64,000 nucleotides of DNA. Source: Colletotrichum lupini. Taxonomy: Eukaryota > Ascomycota > Sordariomycetes > Glomerellales > Glomerellaceae. A program made the translations under genes and the position numbers. Under the pieces are notes generated by a model, which worked only from the letters and a program-made list of their open reading frames with translations, was not told where the DNA came from and made no database searches. The DNA is taken from NCBI RefSeq assembly GCF_023278565.1, contig NC_064673.1:372001-436000 (forward strand). Direction: 5' to 3'. Shown piece after piece: positions 36,845 to 49,631 of this stretch (positions are counted from its first letter, which is position 1; each line of letters opens with the position of its first letter).

Positions 36845-37585
36845 GAAAGTTAATTCTTTCTAAGTTATAAGTATAAGAATATAGTTTTAATAAAATAGTA
36901 TAGTACCTACTTAGTACTTAAATTAAGATACTTTTTTAAGCTTATTATAAAAAAAAGATAATTATATTACTAACTACTTATTATTAAGGTCCGTAAGTAG
37001 TACTATAGTTTTAACTATAATAGCTTTACTTATAATAAGTAAAAAGTCTAATTATAAGTCCTTTAAAAACCTCTTTTTAAGAGCTATAAGAGCTTTTAAG
37101 TTAAGTTAAAATACTTATTAAAATATTAATAACTAAACTAACCCTATAATAACGACCTTAATAAAAAACTTAGTAAATAACGCTAAAAGCCTTATTAACG
37201 TTAAGTACAATTTATAAAATATAATAATATAGCTATAGAATATTATTAATATATCTTATATTAAAAAGGGTATTATTAATATTAATAAAATAAATAGGGC
37301 CGTATTAATATAGTACCTTAGCTTCTTTTTATAGCTCGAGGATAATTACTTTAAATAGTATTAAAAGTTTATTAAAAAGCTCTTTTAAATACTTTAATAT
37401 ATTTATTATTATTTTTATAATAATAAAACTCTTAGTACTTATATATAAGAGTAAGTTACTTATTTCTAAATAATAATATTAGCTTATTAATAAGCTATTA
37501 AAACTACGATTCTAACGATCCCTTAATAAGGGAGAGGGTAGAATAGAGAAAAGGATAGGTAAGAAAAGGGTTAAGGTTAAATAGT
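36845..37585. repeat. AT-rich RIP-mutated block, 0.74 kb
   Basis: The composition switches abruptly from about 50% GC to roughly 75-80% AT and back. Between 36841 and 37583 I count one CpA (37208) and no TpG, whereas TpA is extremely frequent and CpG survives. This is the signature of repeat-induced point mutation, which converts CpA to TpA on both strands. The element that was mutated, presumably a transposon copy, is no longer recognisable. No ORF survives. Confidence 0.92.
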
Positions 37586-40500
37586 GCGGAATTCGAGGGC
37601 AGGGTAGCGTCTATATGTACTGCGGCAATCCTCTAGTAATGCAAAACGATGCAAATAAAAGCCTCAACCGAAAGAGGCGCGACCAACTGACAATCTCAAA
37701 GGGACACCCTGACAGACTGCAGTTATTGAGGGCCAGGCCTGGGTCGGTTTTCGCCGGTCGGCAGCACCAGCAGCCCACGAAATGACGATACGACGCCGGT
37801 GATCCTGTCTTTTGGTGATCCCTCTGAAATTGAGCTTCAGGGTACGTACCTTTGATAAGACGCAGGGCGCGATGCTCTACTCCATACACCTTGCTTCACG
37901 GTCACCTTGCCTTACCTTTACTTCGTATACAAAACGTACCTGACGAGAGAAACAATGAGCTGAAGCGTTCCATCGGGTACACGACTGATACTGCGGTTGC
38001 CCACGACGAGAAGTGGCCTTTCACAGCATTTTCCATCCTCCGTACAACCACACCCAAACAAAAACAAGAAACAACTCGTCTCTCGTTGCCATGTACGAGT
38101 TGTGTACGCACTACGGAGCACAGGTCTACCATGTCACCATGCTCAAGTTCACAAGACAGAAGCTGGGTTCACCCTTGGGACGCGGCAGAAGAAAGGACGA
38201 ACAGGCGAACAGACGCTGAAGGACCGGTGTCCCATGCTCCCAACCTGCGTAAAGTGCCTTACGTAGTATGAATTATTCCGGGGATGTTTTGAGAACAACT
38301 TCCTTCCTGTCGGTACGTATCTCATAAACGGAAACACGCCAAAAAGCCACCCTACAAGTACTCACCCTCCGCAACGAATCATCGTCACGGATTTCGTCCA
38401 AATTCCGACGGGGCGGGCAGCTCTGGCCTTTCCTGCAGGGGCAAATAACGACGTTCCATTGCTAAATGTGGCATAGATCCTTTCTGGGCAAAGCTTCCCA
38501 GTGGTTCTTGTCCTGGGCCCTAAGGGCCTGACGGGCCATGGCTCCCCCACTCATCTACCAACCGCACCGAAGCAGACATCCTGGAACGGAAATGTTTTCC
38601 CCACCCCGGAGCGAACCACCTGGCACCCAGTACTCCATACCACACCGTGGATGTTTGGAAAAGCAAATATATGAAATGAGCTCAAGGGGAAACAAGAAAG
38701 GAAAAATCTGCAATAAAGAACCGACATCCATCTGAATCAGAAATCTGCGCCCTCCATCAGTCATGAATGACGACTGACAAGTCACACCACACTCATCACC
38801 ACCAACGCAGCATAGCCTCTGCCACCGACGTGTCGGAGCTTCCCCCCTTCCCGCTTCCTTCAATCCTGTAATCGCCCACCCACGGCACCTAGAACCACGA
38901 GAACCCTCTGCACAGATGTTGGCTTGGGAGCTTGGGTCCCTGCGCATGGCCCTTTTTCCCTTCTAGCACCGCCATTTCTCATTTCTCCGAGCTCTCGAAA
39001 CCTTGGCTTCCGACTACTACCTGAGGTCGCTTGTTGAATCCGCGCTTCCTTGGATTGCCGCTCTCTCTCCAGTCCCAAGACTTGGGTCATGTTTGTTCCT
39101 CGCGGCAGGGTTCGTCGTAGGCGCCGGCGGGGTGCACAACGATGACTCTCGTGCACAACTTCAATCCGGACAATTGTCCAAGCGGCCATTCCCGTATGAC
39201 ATCCTCCCTCTGCGAACCTTATGAAGATGTGCACCGCCTGCCGCAGCCCCACGACCTGGCCCCTTGATGACAAGGCTTTTGTTCCAGCAAAAGATGAAAT
39301 CCACTCGAGTCGTCTTGCCAAGCATCCGAGTTGCAGCTTCACCTTGAAATACCCAAGCCAGCCCCTTGGCCAAGATTGGAGGCGCGGCGAAGCGGATCAA
39401 CCAACTCAAAGTCGTTGCATCTCAACACCCCCGTCGCTTGCTCGTCGGCCCTGTCCTTCCCCGTGTTCTGTGTCAATCCCCCCCATGGTCCAACACGTCG
39501 GCGTCTAGAATCATGTTAGCCTTCCTTTCCCTCTGGTGCGATCCATGGCGTCGACTCTTGACACCTTGCGAAACACTCTCGCAAGCCACCATCGCCACTT
39601 GGGAGGGCTAACGAGTGGTGATCCTCCATGGAAGGTGAGGTCCGCAATCGATCAACGACGGGTCAAGTCCCAATACCAAGTGTATCGAGACAGACGCGTG
39701 GCGAGAGCACATCGTGCGACTTGGTGATCCCCAATCCTGCCGAGAGCATCGCATCCTACCGCCTCCAACGTGGGCTGCCTCTGCATGGGCTAATGTTTGC
39801 GAACCGCTCGGCCACTGCAGATGCCATCCAGCCCTTTGCGAGACGAGAGAACGCGGCGCTCGTGCAGATACGCAGCATCATATCCCAAGCAACGGTGCCC
39901 AGAGTGTCCCACGGTGCATCTCCAGGTGCATTTTGCGAGCTAATGCGACTCTGAACTTTTCCCCGGAAAAGTTTCCGCTGGTCCCGGATTGTAAATGAGA
40001 TCTGTTGTCGTGGCCGAATTATCCCACAATTATTTGACGATATCGAGCAACTCGGAAGAGGCTCTTCGGATCGTTCAATATCGAACCGACCCTGTTGATA
40101 ACGAGGCCACGCAGGCACTACCGGATGGGGCCCCGATATGTTGTGTCCAGGGCGGACCCCAACCACGACAGCCGTTTACGGAGCACTACGTACAGGTTTC
40201 AACCCTGTTTTTCGATCTCTTAGTGATTTTCTGTCTCGGACCAAAGATCCAACTCCAAACGCCGATAACGCAGCGTCGGCAGCACAAATCTCGTTGCCGA
40301 ACGCCGTGCAAACCATGAACAAGAAACTTCCAGCCCTGCCCTAGGGATCGCACACGAAAGACCTGGTGCGATGGTGTTCTTGGAGTCGCGTTGTTCCTGC
40401 AGTAGCGTCTTCCCATTTATCCCAGTTATCCATACCTCTCGGGGCCCGACTGGGTCTAAGCCCCCTGGTCGCCGGAAAACCAACCAGCGAGCCGGGTTCT

Positions 40501-42604
40501 TTCGTGACCTCGAAGCAGGCATGCCCCTGTCCGCAAGGCTACTACGTACGGCTCCATGAACCTCTTGTCTGCAGTCTTGGTGACCACAAAGTCCGTAAGG
40601 CACCCGCGGGCAACGAGCTACTGCAGCAGCATCCGGGCTCATCCGATCGACGCGCCGGCTTGCTTGTGGCGATGGCTGCTCGGTATGGGCGTTGGGATTT
40701 GACTTTGACGGCTTCAACGTTGTCGTGGTCAGACTGTCAATCCCTACGTACGTAGGTTATGATGCAAGATATCGAGATAAGAGGGCGGCCACGTTATCTG
40801 CGTATTGCTGGGCCTGTGACTAGGCGTTGGGGTCTCTGTATCGCGCCCTAGCTAGACGGCTACTGCACATCATGAATGCAACTGTGATCCAACCGCTTTA
40901 GTGGTGCGAATGCTTGCAAGCGTAACGGTGGTCACATTCCAAGGCAACCGCTGCGTGCCAACTCGATTACTGAGGCTCACGACGTGTGTCAGTTGCTGCC
41001 ATGGGCGCGCAGCTGTACGTGCTTCTCCGTCACGGCCGAATGGTTCGCAAGCTACGTCCGTAGTCGTAAGGCCGGGGCAGCGTGGAAACCAGACTGGCGG
41101 GCTTGATGGCCACATTCCAGCGTTGCGTCAACTCGTAAAGGTGCTATGGCGATGTATCCGTATGTCTCAAAGTCAGACAAATCTGATAGCTACAACGGTC
41201 AACTACGGTAGCCCGTCGTCACACGGTCCACCGAATGGCCACATCCACAGTGGCGTTTCTTTGTTTGCAGAGACGACAGCACGTAGGTCTATCTCGGATT
41301 GTGCCTGGCAGCCGAATCGTCACAAGCGAGAGCGACTGCCAGCGAGGTATGCGTTACGCCATTCTAGCTCCGGCATGGCGACATAGGCTTTGAGGGCATC
41401 GACGCCACCAGCCGCTGGCCGGTCCCTCGGGGCTGGACATCAAAGGCCAACAACTCTACCAGACAGGCCATGGCGGCGCCATGATCGGGAGCGGTCGCTG
41501 CGACGGTTGCCCAGCCCGGCGGCGTTGGCGGGAGATCTAGCGGCGACATGTCCAGAATAGAAAGCTTAGGCCCCGTTGCGCATCACTTCACCCAGGCGGC
41601 GGCTTGCCGCTTGCGCATGGTGCTCACCTGAGACCTGTGTGCTCCAGCTAGAACGGACCCCGACGAGAATAGACACCGGAAGATAAACAACGGGAGACCG
41701 CTCGCAAGTCTCTTCGGTGACAGCGCGCCATCCGGCTGGATTAACTGTTTCCAGAGCTCCCTTCAGGTGGGAAACGTACACGAACGGCAGCCGTGGCTTG
41801 CCGGGTCAAGGCGACGTTGAAAAGATAGGTATAGGCGATTTCAGGGCCGTGAGTTGGTACTCCGGAGTCACGGGTAATTTTCGCGAGAGAGTCTGGCAAG
41901 ACCCTTATTAAGCTGGCGAGAGTCAGGCGGCTAAAGGAGATGGCATTTGGCGTGTAAAGACGGCTGCAAACGGGACCATGGCCTCCTATGGTCACGGTCT
42001 ATCCGGATGATGGATCATGATGGATGTGGTGCCATCATCGTCAGGTTAGGATGACTAAGAATTTGCAGTCGAAGAAGGTCCCCGTCGTCAGGTACCTCAG
42101 GCACTCTGATTCGTGGGGAGCAAGATGTCACCCCAGGGGCACCTACCGCCTTAGGTAAGGAGTTGAACCTGGAAGGTGCCTTGGTGCGCTGCCCCTCAAC
42201 TTGGAAGCACCTGCTGCTGCGGTTCGTTGATCGACCGATATCACTCGTGACCTGCACAAATGAAGGACTCAAGACTCAGGAATCGTCGGTCACCAGACAT
42301 TCAGAAAGCATGCCACCAATGACTGTGTTCGGCCTTTGATGCCCTTTGCTATCCTTTCCTCTGAATCCTTCAGGCTCTTCGAGTTCCTCAACCTCTTCCA
42401 GCTCCCATAGCTCCTACCGCCCTGGCGCTCCCCGGCATTACCTCACACTGGGTACCTCACGCGCCACTTCTGACGCACATTCACCCCACCTTCCCGCTTG
42501 TCACCGCATAGGTAGCTGCGACCATCGCGACGACGATCCCTCGCTTCAACTGCCTGGCACCTCATCAGCCACTCGATTTACCAAGATAGTCCTTCACAAA
42601 TGAC
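37586..42604. other. 5 kb of ordinary-GC DNA with no recognisable gene
   Basis: GC content returns to normal at about 37586. Open frames of 60-165 codons occur on both strands, but none has a recognisable motif, consistent codon bias or plausible splicing. AGGTACCT-type elements occur at 37841-37857 and 42090-42097. The final 300 bp, pyrimidine rich, are probably the promoter/5' UTR of the next gene. Degenerate coding relics or non-coding RNA cannot be excluded by eye. Confidence 0.4.
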
Positions 42605-43805
42605 ATGGCACCAGACCTGAACTCTCTTCCTTCATCTCCTCCATCTCTGCCCATCCGATCCAGAATGTCATCCACCAACGGCGAAGCTCCTCTCCCTCCT
42701 GCGGACGGCGGTCCAGCTCCTCGTGGGGAGTCCCCCGCTGGCTCGCCGCGACGCCAGTCGACCTCGCTGCAAGCCGCAGCTACGTTGAATGCTAGCCTTC
42801 AAAACGAACCCTCTCGACGTGTGTAATCCCTACTGCATCGGAAAACACTCGCTAATTGAACCAGGCTCCTCCAGCGGTTCCGTATCTCGAAGTCGACAGT
42901 CACCCAACGCCGGCCGAAGACTGTCTACGGTTCTCATGAACCTGCAGCTTAACGATCCTTCTCTTCCCGGCCCGGGTGAGATGGTCGCAGATAACCAACA
43001 TGGGCAGACTGGCGCCACAACCGCCAGTCCGCAGCCCATGACAACCTCGCCCATGATGGTTCCTGGTGGTGACCCCCATCACAATCGGGCGCCTAGTCTG
43101 GGAGAGCTCCACCAGGAGCTTGAAGCCGAGCAGGAAGCTCAAGTCGTATGTCTAGGTGTGCATCGAACTTGATACAAGCTGACACACACAGAACCGCCTC
43201 CTCCAGATGATCCGTCAGCAGCAGTTGCAGCTCCAGCAACTCCAAGCTGGCCAGGGACAGAACTCTTCCGCAGTCGAGGACTCGGCGATTGCTTCTGAGA
43301 GATCCAACCACGGAACCCCCATTTCGCAGCCGCCATCGGGCTTCGCTCCGCTGCCCTCCTCGGGCTCCTTCTCGCGATCCCCGGTTGTGCCCCATCCCCG
43401 AAGCTCCTTTGACATGGCAAGAGCAGATATCCAACGCCGCTCTCGAACCCCGAGTCGCGGCGCTTCTCCGAGATTGCGCTCAACATCTATAAGCGGCGAC
43501 AGTGGCGAACAGTACACCCTCGGCGGTCGCGATGAAAGCGCCTTTTACCAGGCCGAGACCCAGATGCTGGTCCGAGAGAATCAGATGCTCCGTCACCGCA
43601 TAAGAGATTTGGGTAAGTTTCTCGAGATGCGCCGGTGTTGTCGATGCTAATGGGGTGTTTAGAGAAACAATTGACGGATCTGCTGCCTGCGACCAGCTCC
43701 CAAGGCAACCCCAGCGAGCCCGCCCACCCATCACACCTCAGAGCTGCCGCTGTCGGTGAGGATGTTGCGACGCCCTCGACCAGCGACGTGGCCAAGGAGG
43801 CGTGA
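42605..43805 (+). CDS. Coiled-coil protein of unknown function, four exons
   Basis: Exons 42605-42818, 42865-43145, 43192-43612 and 43663-43805, introns 46-50 bp with GCTAAT/GCTGAC branch sites; the joined frame gives 352 residues. Residues 1-140 are disordered and Ser/Pro rich. A first helix (LGELHQELEAEQEAQV, then NRLLQMIRQQQLQLQQLQ) spans the second junction and is Gln/Leu rich. A disordered Ser/Arg-rich region follows. Near the C-terminus a second, leucine-zipper-like helix (ENQMLRHRIRDLEKQLTDLL) crosses the third junction at about residues 287-314; the heptad continuity across the splice supports the model. No basic DNA-binding region precedes it, so it is not a clear bZIP. ATG 42605 is chosen; ATG at 42665 is possible. 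Confidence 0.78.
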
Positions 43806-44198
43806 TTGAACTGTAACATTTATGAGGGTGGACGGCCCCGGGATATCTGGCGTTTCGGAAAACTTGCTACATCTCACGAATGCAATAACATGGCTTAGGC
43901 GTTGGTCGGACGGGCTGGATGGGCTCTTCTCTGTGTTGCTATTAGCTCCAGTATCAATAATGGAGTGCAAACAATTTGAATGCGATGATGAAGCTGCTTT
44001 CGTGATTTAAAGTGGATCCCCCGCATGAGGCATACGGAGCTTCTTGATACGTTGCGTGACTCTGCATCGTCAACAGATCGCGACTCGTGCGCACATTAGC
44101 TTCAGGGCAGTTGGGCGGTTGTTTAACTGAGGCGCGACATCTTCGTTGCCATTTTCTTTGTCGAATCAAGCAAAAAACACGGAATGGACAAAAGATTT
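43806..44198. other. 3' flank of the coiled-coil gene and tRNA terminator side
   Basis: No gene. On the minus strand a T4 run (44193-44190) just beyond the tRNA 3' end is a likely RNA polymerase III terminator. Confidence 0.5.
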
Positions 44199-44270
44199 TG
44201 GACGATCTGGGAATCGAACCCAGGACCTACCGCATGCTAAGCGGTCATTATACCACTAAACCAATCGCCC
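44199..44270 (-). tRNA. tRNA-Ala (anticodon AGC)
   Basis: 72 nt cloverleaf, no intron. Acceptor stem GGGCGAT pairs with ATCGTCC (one G-U), discriminator A. A-box TGGTTTAGTGG and B-box GGTTCGATTCC are present. The anticodon stem ACCGC/GCGGT closes the loop TTAGCAT, with AGC at 44238-44236. The T arm is CTGGG-TTCGATT-CCCAG. A T-run terminator follows within 10 nt. Confidence 0.96.
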
Positions 44271-47200
44271 AACCTGTGATGTGATTCGAGGTGAATTTTG
44301 TCATTATATAGCTGAGTGCTGCCACAGCAAGCTGCTCGCCAACTGCACAGCAACAACGTCCATTGTATGCATCGTCACAGCCTCGAGGCGAGTGTCACGA
44401 CAAGTAGTACGCGGCAAGTTTTTTAGCTTCGTCGGATGCGTGCGGCTCCCGGAAAGGTTAATGGCTAAACAGAGCCAGGCACCCATGCGATACCTAGGCT
44501 GGTTACACTCAGTTACCGGACGATCACACTGTGAAGATATTATTTGTATTGTTGCTCTGTTGGCTATCTGTTGGCCATGACTCTCGGTGAGCCGCGCTGA
44601 CCCCACAACCTTTCTATGCCAGTATGAGGAATATCCAGCCTCAGCTCCGACCACGTCGTGGCTCTAAAACAAACGTATGCCGTCGCTATGGGTTGCTTTA
44701 GGGAAAAGCTTCCCAACGGCATCGACTTGCTGATCAAGGCCCTGGGGTGTTTCGCATTGTTCAGTGATCCTATCGCTCCCAAACGCTGCTTCTGTGCCCG
44801 AATTGATCTTCTTCCTGCTCTCGAGCATATATCTAACGTACTCATTTCTGAGCTCGTCATGTCGAGTCGAACCAACACCTTGGTCCTTGTCGTAGAAATA
44901 AAGATGCCGTCGGTGTTGGCTACTCTTCCTCTCAACAATCTCACCAAAGGTCCCCCGACCAAGCCGTATGAGCTCGCCATATCGAGTCGTCGAGACCTAT
45001 AAGTTGCCGAGCTCATGTAGCCATACGCCAGCTATATACATATCCGCCAGAATACTCCCATTACAGCCAGTGGCCCTTTTACGAGGTCATCGATGTCCCT
45101 GGTGACGGAATCGGCGGGAAACGAGCAGGCGCCATCATCGTAGTCGATCAACGAGTCGGGATCGCTGATCCGCATCCACATAGATCGCCCATGGTCAATA
45201 GGAACCCAAAAAGAACATGCCATGCTGAAACCAGCAGCGCCACATCTCACGTTAAATACTTAGTTTTAACGTCCTCGAGGGTGGGCTTGCTGGGTGCTGC
45301 CCACTCCCTGAGATGTGGGCACCTAAAAAACTCGGTCGTAGACTTACAGATGAACAGACTGGTTACCGCATCATCATGGAACATGCCATCTGCCGAACCC
45401 ATCAGCCCGAGCCTCCCGCGGGACCACGACAAACGAGGGTCTAATAGATCGCCCTATCTATACCTAGCCATGAACCCACGGCGCTTTACGCCTTTCGCAA
45501 GAGTGAAGCCTTCCCAGTGGTAACGCTTTCTTCGAGGGGCATGATCTTGCGGTCATGTAGCGTAGGCGTATAGCCTGGAGGCATCAATATGGCCTTGAGC
45601 TTGCTCAATAGTCAGCCTTTCTTCGATTGGCAGGCCCTTTTGGCCATCCACGATGGCGACCCAGACTTCAGTCTCAAGATCACCCATACTTCCCCGCTTT
45701 ACCGATCGACTGCGGCGGCGTCATGCAGGCCCGGGGTTGTGAGCAAGGCCTCGATACCTGTTGTCTCTGTCATCTCCCTCTCGTCTTCTTCGTATACTTC
45801 GCCGCGAGCGGTATGCGCTCATCGACCACGTTGAGATGAGGCGTGCACACACGGTTATCGCAATTGCGATTTTGTCTGCCTCATCATAGTTATATAACAG
45901 TTCACCCCAGCGGATGCCTTCTGTGCCGCCGTAGATGGGAAGACCAAGAAAGCCCATAGAAGTCAGGGCATTCTCAATGTTGAGCAAATCAGTTAAGGTA
46001 AACCTGTACGGTTCAAACGGCCCTGGGACCTCTCCGTGTGGGGTGTCAGAGCTTCGACAAGGGCCTTGAGTAATGTGGCCGCATGTGCTTCGAACTCGGT
46101 GCCGCGTTCGTGAAACTCATGGAGATATATCTGTTGATGTATGCTTGATGAGGCGTTGATCTGCTCGTCAACACTCTTAGGTCGTCCTTGACCACTCTGA
46201 AGTCACACATTCTCTCAGGCCGTTGGTGGTGAGAGAACCCACCATACATGGAGGTATTGAGACAAAGGGATGCTGCGACGTGGAACCCCCTCAATATCAC
46301 TGGCTCCATGCTCATCTACAAGCACACTCATGATAAATTCGTCGAGACGGCAGCAGCATGACCGTTTTCCAGGTCAGGAGGACCGCCTCCCTCATATGGC
46401 CCAGGGCTTATTCGAGGCAGAGTAAAGGGCGTACACCTGTACCCAAATGCCAAGCTATTGCCAGGAAGGTGATGTTTGGCCTTTTGAGAGCCTTGGCATT
46501 CGAAGCAGTTTCCTGCGATGTGATTCTTGGGAATAGTCACGACGAACGAATCTTGGCCGCGATCGTTTGGCCGCCCAGCTTGAGAGGCCTAGAACGCCGA
46601 GTCAACGCTGGTCCGGCCGCTGATGCAGTATCGGCTGCTTTCTATAGGGGCGACGCCAGCGAGCGGAGGCTGCTGGGAAAGCCAACGGGCGAACACTTGG
46701 TCCTCAGTGTCGTCCGAGCCACATACACCCAAGGCGCTGCTTGGTTCCTTATCGGCCTCGGAGATGATATAGATGCACGCAGGCATGCCTCTCTACTCCG
46801 GGCCGTTCAAGCGAAGCCGGCTAGGAACACTGACGGCCCTTCGACGGGGAAACGATGAACGAGTTGTGACCCTGCGATGAATGCGATTTGATAAGCTGTA
46901 GTTGGTGCATCGATTCTATCACGCTTTCTATGGGGCTTCGATCCTGGGTCTACGTCTGCCGTCTTGGAGGGGCTAGTACAACGCTTAGAGATGTGAGGGA
47001 GGCGCAGCTGAGATGCGCGGACCCCATGATCGACGTGGTATGAAGACGGTTCCGGGGACGGTCTTCGTCTTTGTAGAGATGAGGCGCGAGGATTCTCACC
47101 CTCGCAAGGGGCCCTTTGTCGAAATGACGGAACTCGCGGTAATAAGCCCGTCAACGTGCCTTCCGCGAGCGGTGCAGACAATCATAGCGACTGTCTTTAC

Positions 47201-48129
47201 CTGGCGCCTGGTCTCGATGAGTCGTACGTCTGTAGCGTTCCTGGTTACAGGCCTGTTGACTTGTAGGGCCCGGGAAGAACAGCCGCGAGTCAGCTCTTAT
47301 AAAGAGTTGTTTATCTTGGAGTTAGCCACAGTAACGGGGTTACGACTATCATAAACGCTTAGTTGTGCCTGTGATGTCTTTAGCTAAGGCGTTTTCTGGG
47401 ATGGCTATGGCGTGGGATTATCTCGGCCGCGTTTTGCTCTGTTCGCGGGTAGACTTATTCCTAACGTCAAGGAACCCTGACCACGCGACATCCGTCCACG
47501 CAGGCTTGTAACCTGGTGATCTGTTGTCCACTAATATCTAGTATTATGGCCAGGTAGAATAGTTGCGGGATGACGACGAGTCGAACGCCCGCGGGTCTAA
47601 GTGGTGAATGCGGTGGCGGGCCCGTGGCCGAATGCAACGTGTAAGTGAGGAAAGGTCAATCAGTCTATTATACACTACGAGAGATGTGTGCTTAATGGTG
47701 TGATGCTGTGTGAGAAGCCGATATGGGGGGAGATCTCCATGGGTTATACACCTGGGCTGGCCAGGATGAAGTTCATGGACCCTCTCATTTCTTAAGTGAG
47801 ATGTGAAAATGTGTATGAGAAGGTACCACACAACCACATTTGGCAAGTGAGTGTCAAGTATTTGTTGGGTACGGCGATGGGCTAATCACTCTGCAGCTTT
47901 CTCATAAACACGCCTACCCTTGAGTCCTAATCATTACGCCGCTATGTCTTCACCCAGATAATGAGCACCTTTGACTCAATAAAGCTAACTGATGCCGTCT
48001 AGATCGCTAAACTTGAATACATACGACCGGAATAGATGAGACAAACGAAGTATACACATAATCGCACACGGTTTTCACAAGAAACAAGTTTTATTATTGA
48101 CGCCCACACACCTATCTAACCACGGTTGG
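44271..48129. other. 3.9 kb without an intact gene, possible coding relics
   Basis: Many short open frames on both strands. On the minus strand between about 46786 and 46046 three frames lie in the same phase, separated by stops at 46589 and 46328, suggesting decayed coding sequence, but no family is recognisable. Imperfect repeats of a 20 bp element (GAGCTCGTCATGTCGAGTCG at about 44852 and a variant near 44968) are visible. Ordinary GC content, so no strong RIP. Confidence 0.35.
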
Positions 48130-48300
48130 TCTCAATTACGGTGGTCATGACGGCGCGACGGCACGACGTTTACTGCACGATGTCACGCCCACAGTGGCCT
48201 CCCTACGACGGCAAAACGCCCACGACGGCACGACGCCCATGACGGTCTACTCCACGGTGTTAGGAACGCCTACAAGGGAATCCTCTACCACGCCACGGTC
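48130..48300. repeat. Degenerate GACGGCACGACG-type short repeats
   Basis: Recurring GACGGC, CACGACG and CACGGT units, including GACGGCACGACG twice (about 48154 and 48216), spread over about 170 bp just downstream of the decayed minus-strand gene. Too degenerate to define a period by eye. Confidence 0.45.
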
Positions 48301-49631
48301 TAGTCCACGATTATGGCCCCTTCATCTTCACCCTCAACTTCTTCGACGTCTTCGACTTCTTCGTCTTGTATCCCCAGGCGTAGACACACCCTCATTGTGA
48401 TATCGTCGAGCCTCTGCCATTGAAGCTCTTCGGCAGTGACCGCAGTGTGCTGCAATCGTAGACTGTCCGTCTTGCTCTTCATGACCTTCTTCAGCTCGGT
48501 CTCCCACTGCTTCAGCAGTCTGTCCAGCGTAAGCTTGTGCTCGTCGTATTCACGACACAGCTTCACAATATCCCCCCTCGCGCTGTCAATCGCCTTGAGG
48601 TTGTCCAGAAACACGCGTCTCTGCTCAAGGTCGGCGACGGAAAGCTGAATATTTAGGTTGAAGTAGGGCCGCACACACAACACTTCAGATTCCATGTGAC
48701 GCATGGTTGAGGCCCCGTCTTTGCCCCTTTGCCCGCCGCCTTCGGCCACGTTCAAGCCATCCTGTAAATAGTTGGATCGCGCCAATGAGACGACGAGCCT
48801 TTCTGCTATGGGCAGCAATCGGGGTTCCCAGGTCTTAAGTATCACTCTCGACACCGTCTTGGGCACCAGCCCAGAAGCCTTGATGGCCGAAAGAAGAAGT
48901 ATCAACGGCGTGTTGATCGAGGTCGGGTCCAGCGTGCGCTTGCCTCCAAGGGCATTGTTGGCCGCGTAAACGGGCACCCGGGTACCAAGGTCACCGGAGC
49001 ATCCGACATACTGCATGCCTTGGATCTGATGCACACTGAATTGACGAGGGTCCGTAGCCGCACGCTGTCTGCGCTAGAGCGCCTTCACCAAGTTATTAGC
49101 CACAAACAAGTCGGCAGAGTTGCTAATCAGACGTGTCTTGTCGGTCGCCGAGGTCCCAAATGCATCATAAAAGGCATACGCCTTCTTGAAGAGCATCCTC
49201 TCAGCAATTTCAGCCTGCTGACCATGTAGAGTTCGCAAGTTGATCCTGTATGCCTTGATATAATCCTTCAATTCGGTGATGACGCGGGTTATCTCGTCGT
49301 AACCGAGGAACTTCCCACCTCAATTTTCAATGTATACGTCAATGGCATAGATGCCCTGTCCTTTTGCCGGGTAGCAACTCGCGTCTCGTGAGTTCACAGT
49401 GTCAAATGCTAGGGTGCCCTGGATCAGAGACCTCAGCAGCTTCCGCGGAATCGCATGCAGGAGCATCAACGAATTCTTGCCATGCCTGAAGTCGAGGTCG
49501 AGCTGGTCAAACGTGCTGTTCTGCGAGGTAGTAAGCTGCCAGATATCTTTGGCAATGTCTGGGAACATGAGAGATATCGTATAGAGTGTCTTGATCACAG
49601 CAAGAGATTCAAGATCACTGCCGTCTGCGGC
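48300..49631 (-). pseudogene. Decayed protein gene with two in-frame stops, family not recognised
   Basis: A single minus-strand frame runs from about 49631 to TAA near 48300, about 440 codons, broken only by TGA at 49322-49320 and TAG at 49076-49074. The three pieces read continuously like real protein: a helical segment (ITELKDYIKAYRINLRTLHG), then QGMQYVGCSGDLGTRV, then a Leu/Arg-rich helical C-terminus ending in an acidic tail (EDVEEVEGEDEG). The YVG-x-S-x-D-L-x-x-R pattern resembles the second half of a GIY-YIG/UvrC-type motif, but I see no matching GIY strand at normal distance, so this is only a hint. The TAG can derive from CAG by C to T. The 5' part overlaps the start of the plus-strand zinc-knuckle relic, so one of the two N-termini is not real. 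Confidence 0.55.

Noticed and set aside
46328..46786. Possible heterokaryon-incompatibility (HET) relic on the minus strand
   Set aside because: No recognisable HET domain motif in any of the three frames; left as unassigned possible coding relic.
48018..48035. ACATACGACC resembling the 5' end of fungal 5S rRNA
   Set aside because: Only about ten bases match; the downstream sequence shows none of the conserved 5S rRNA segments.
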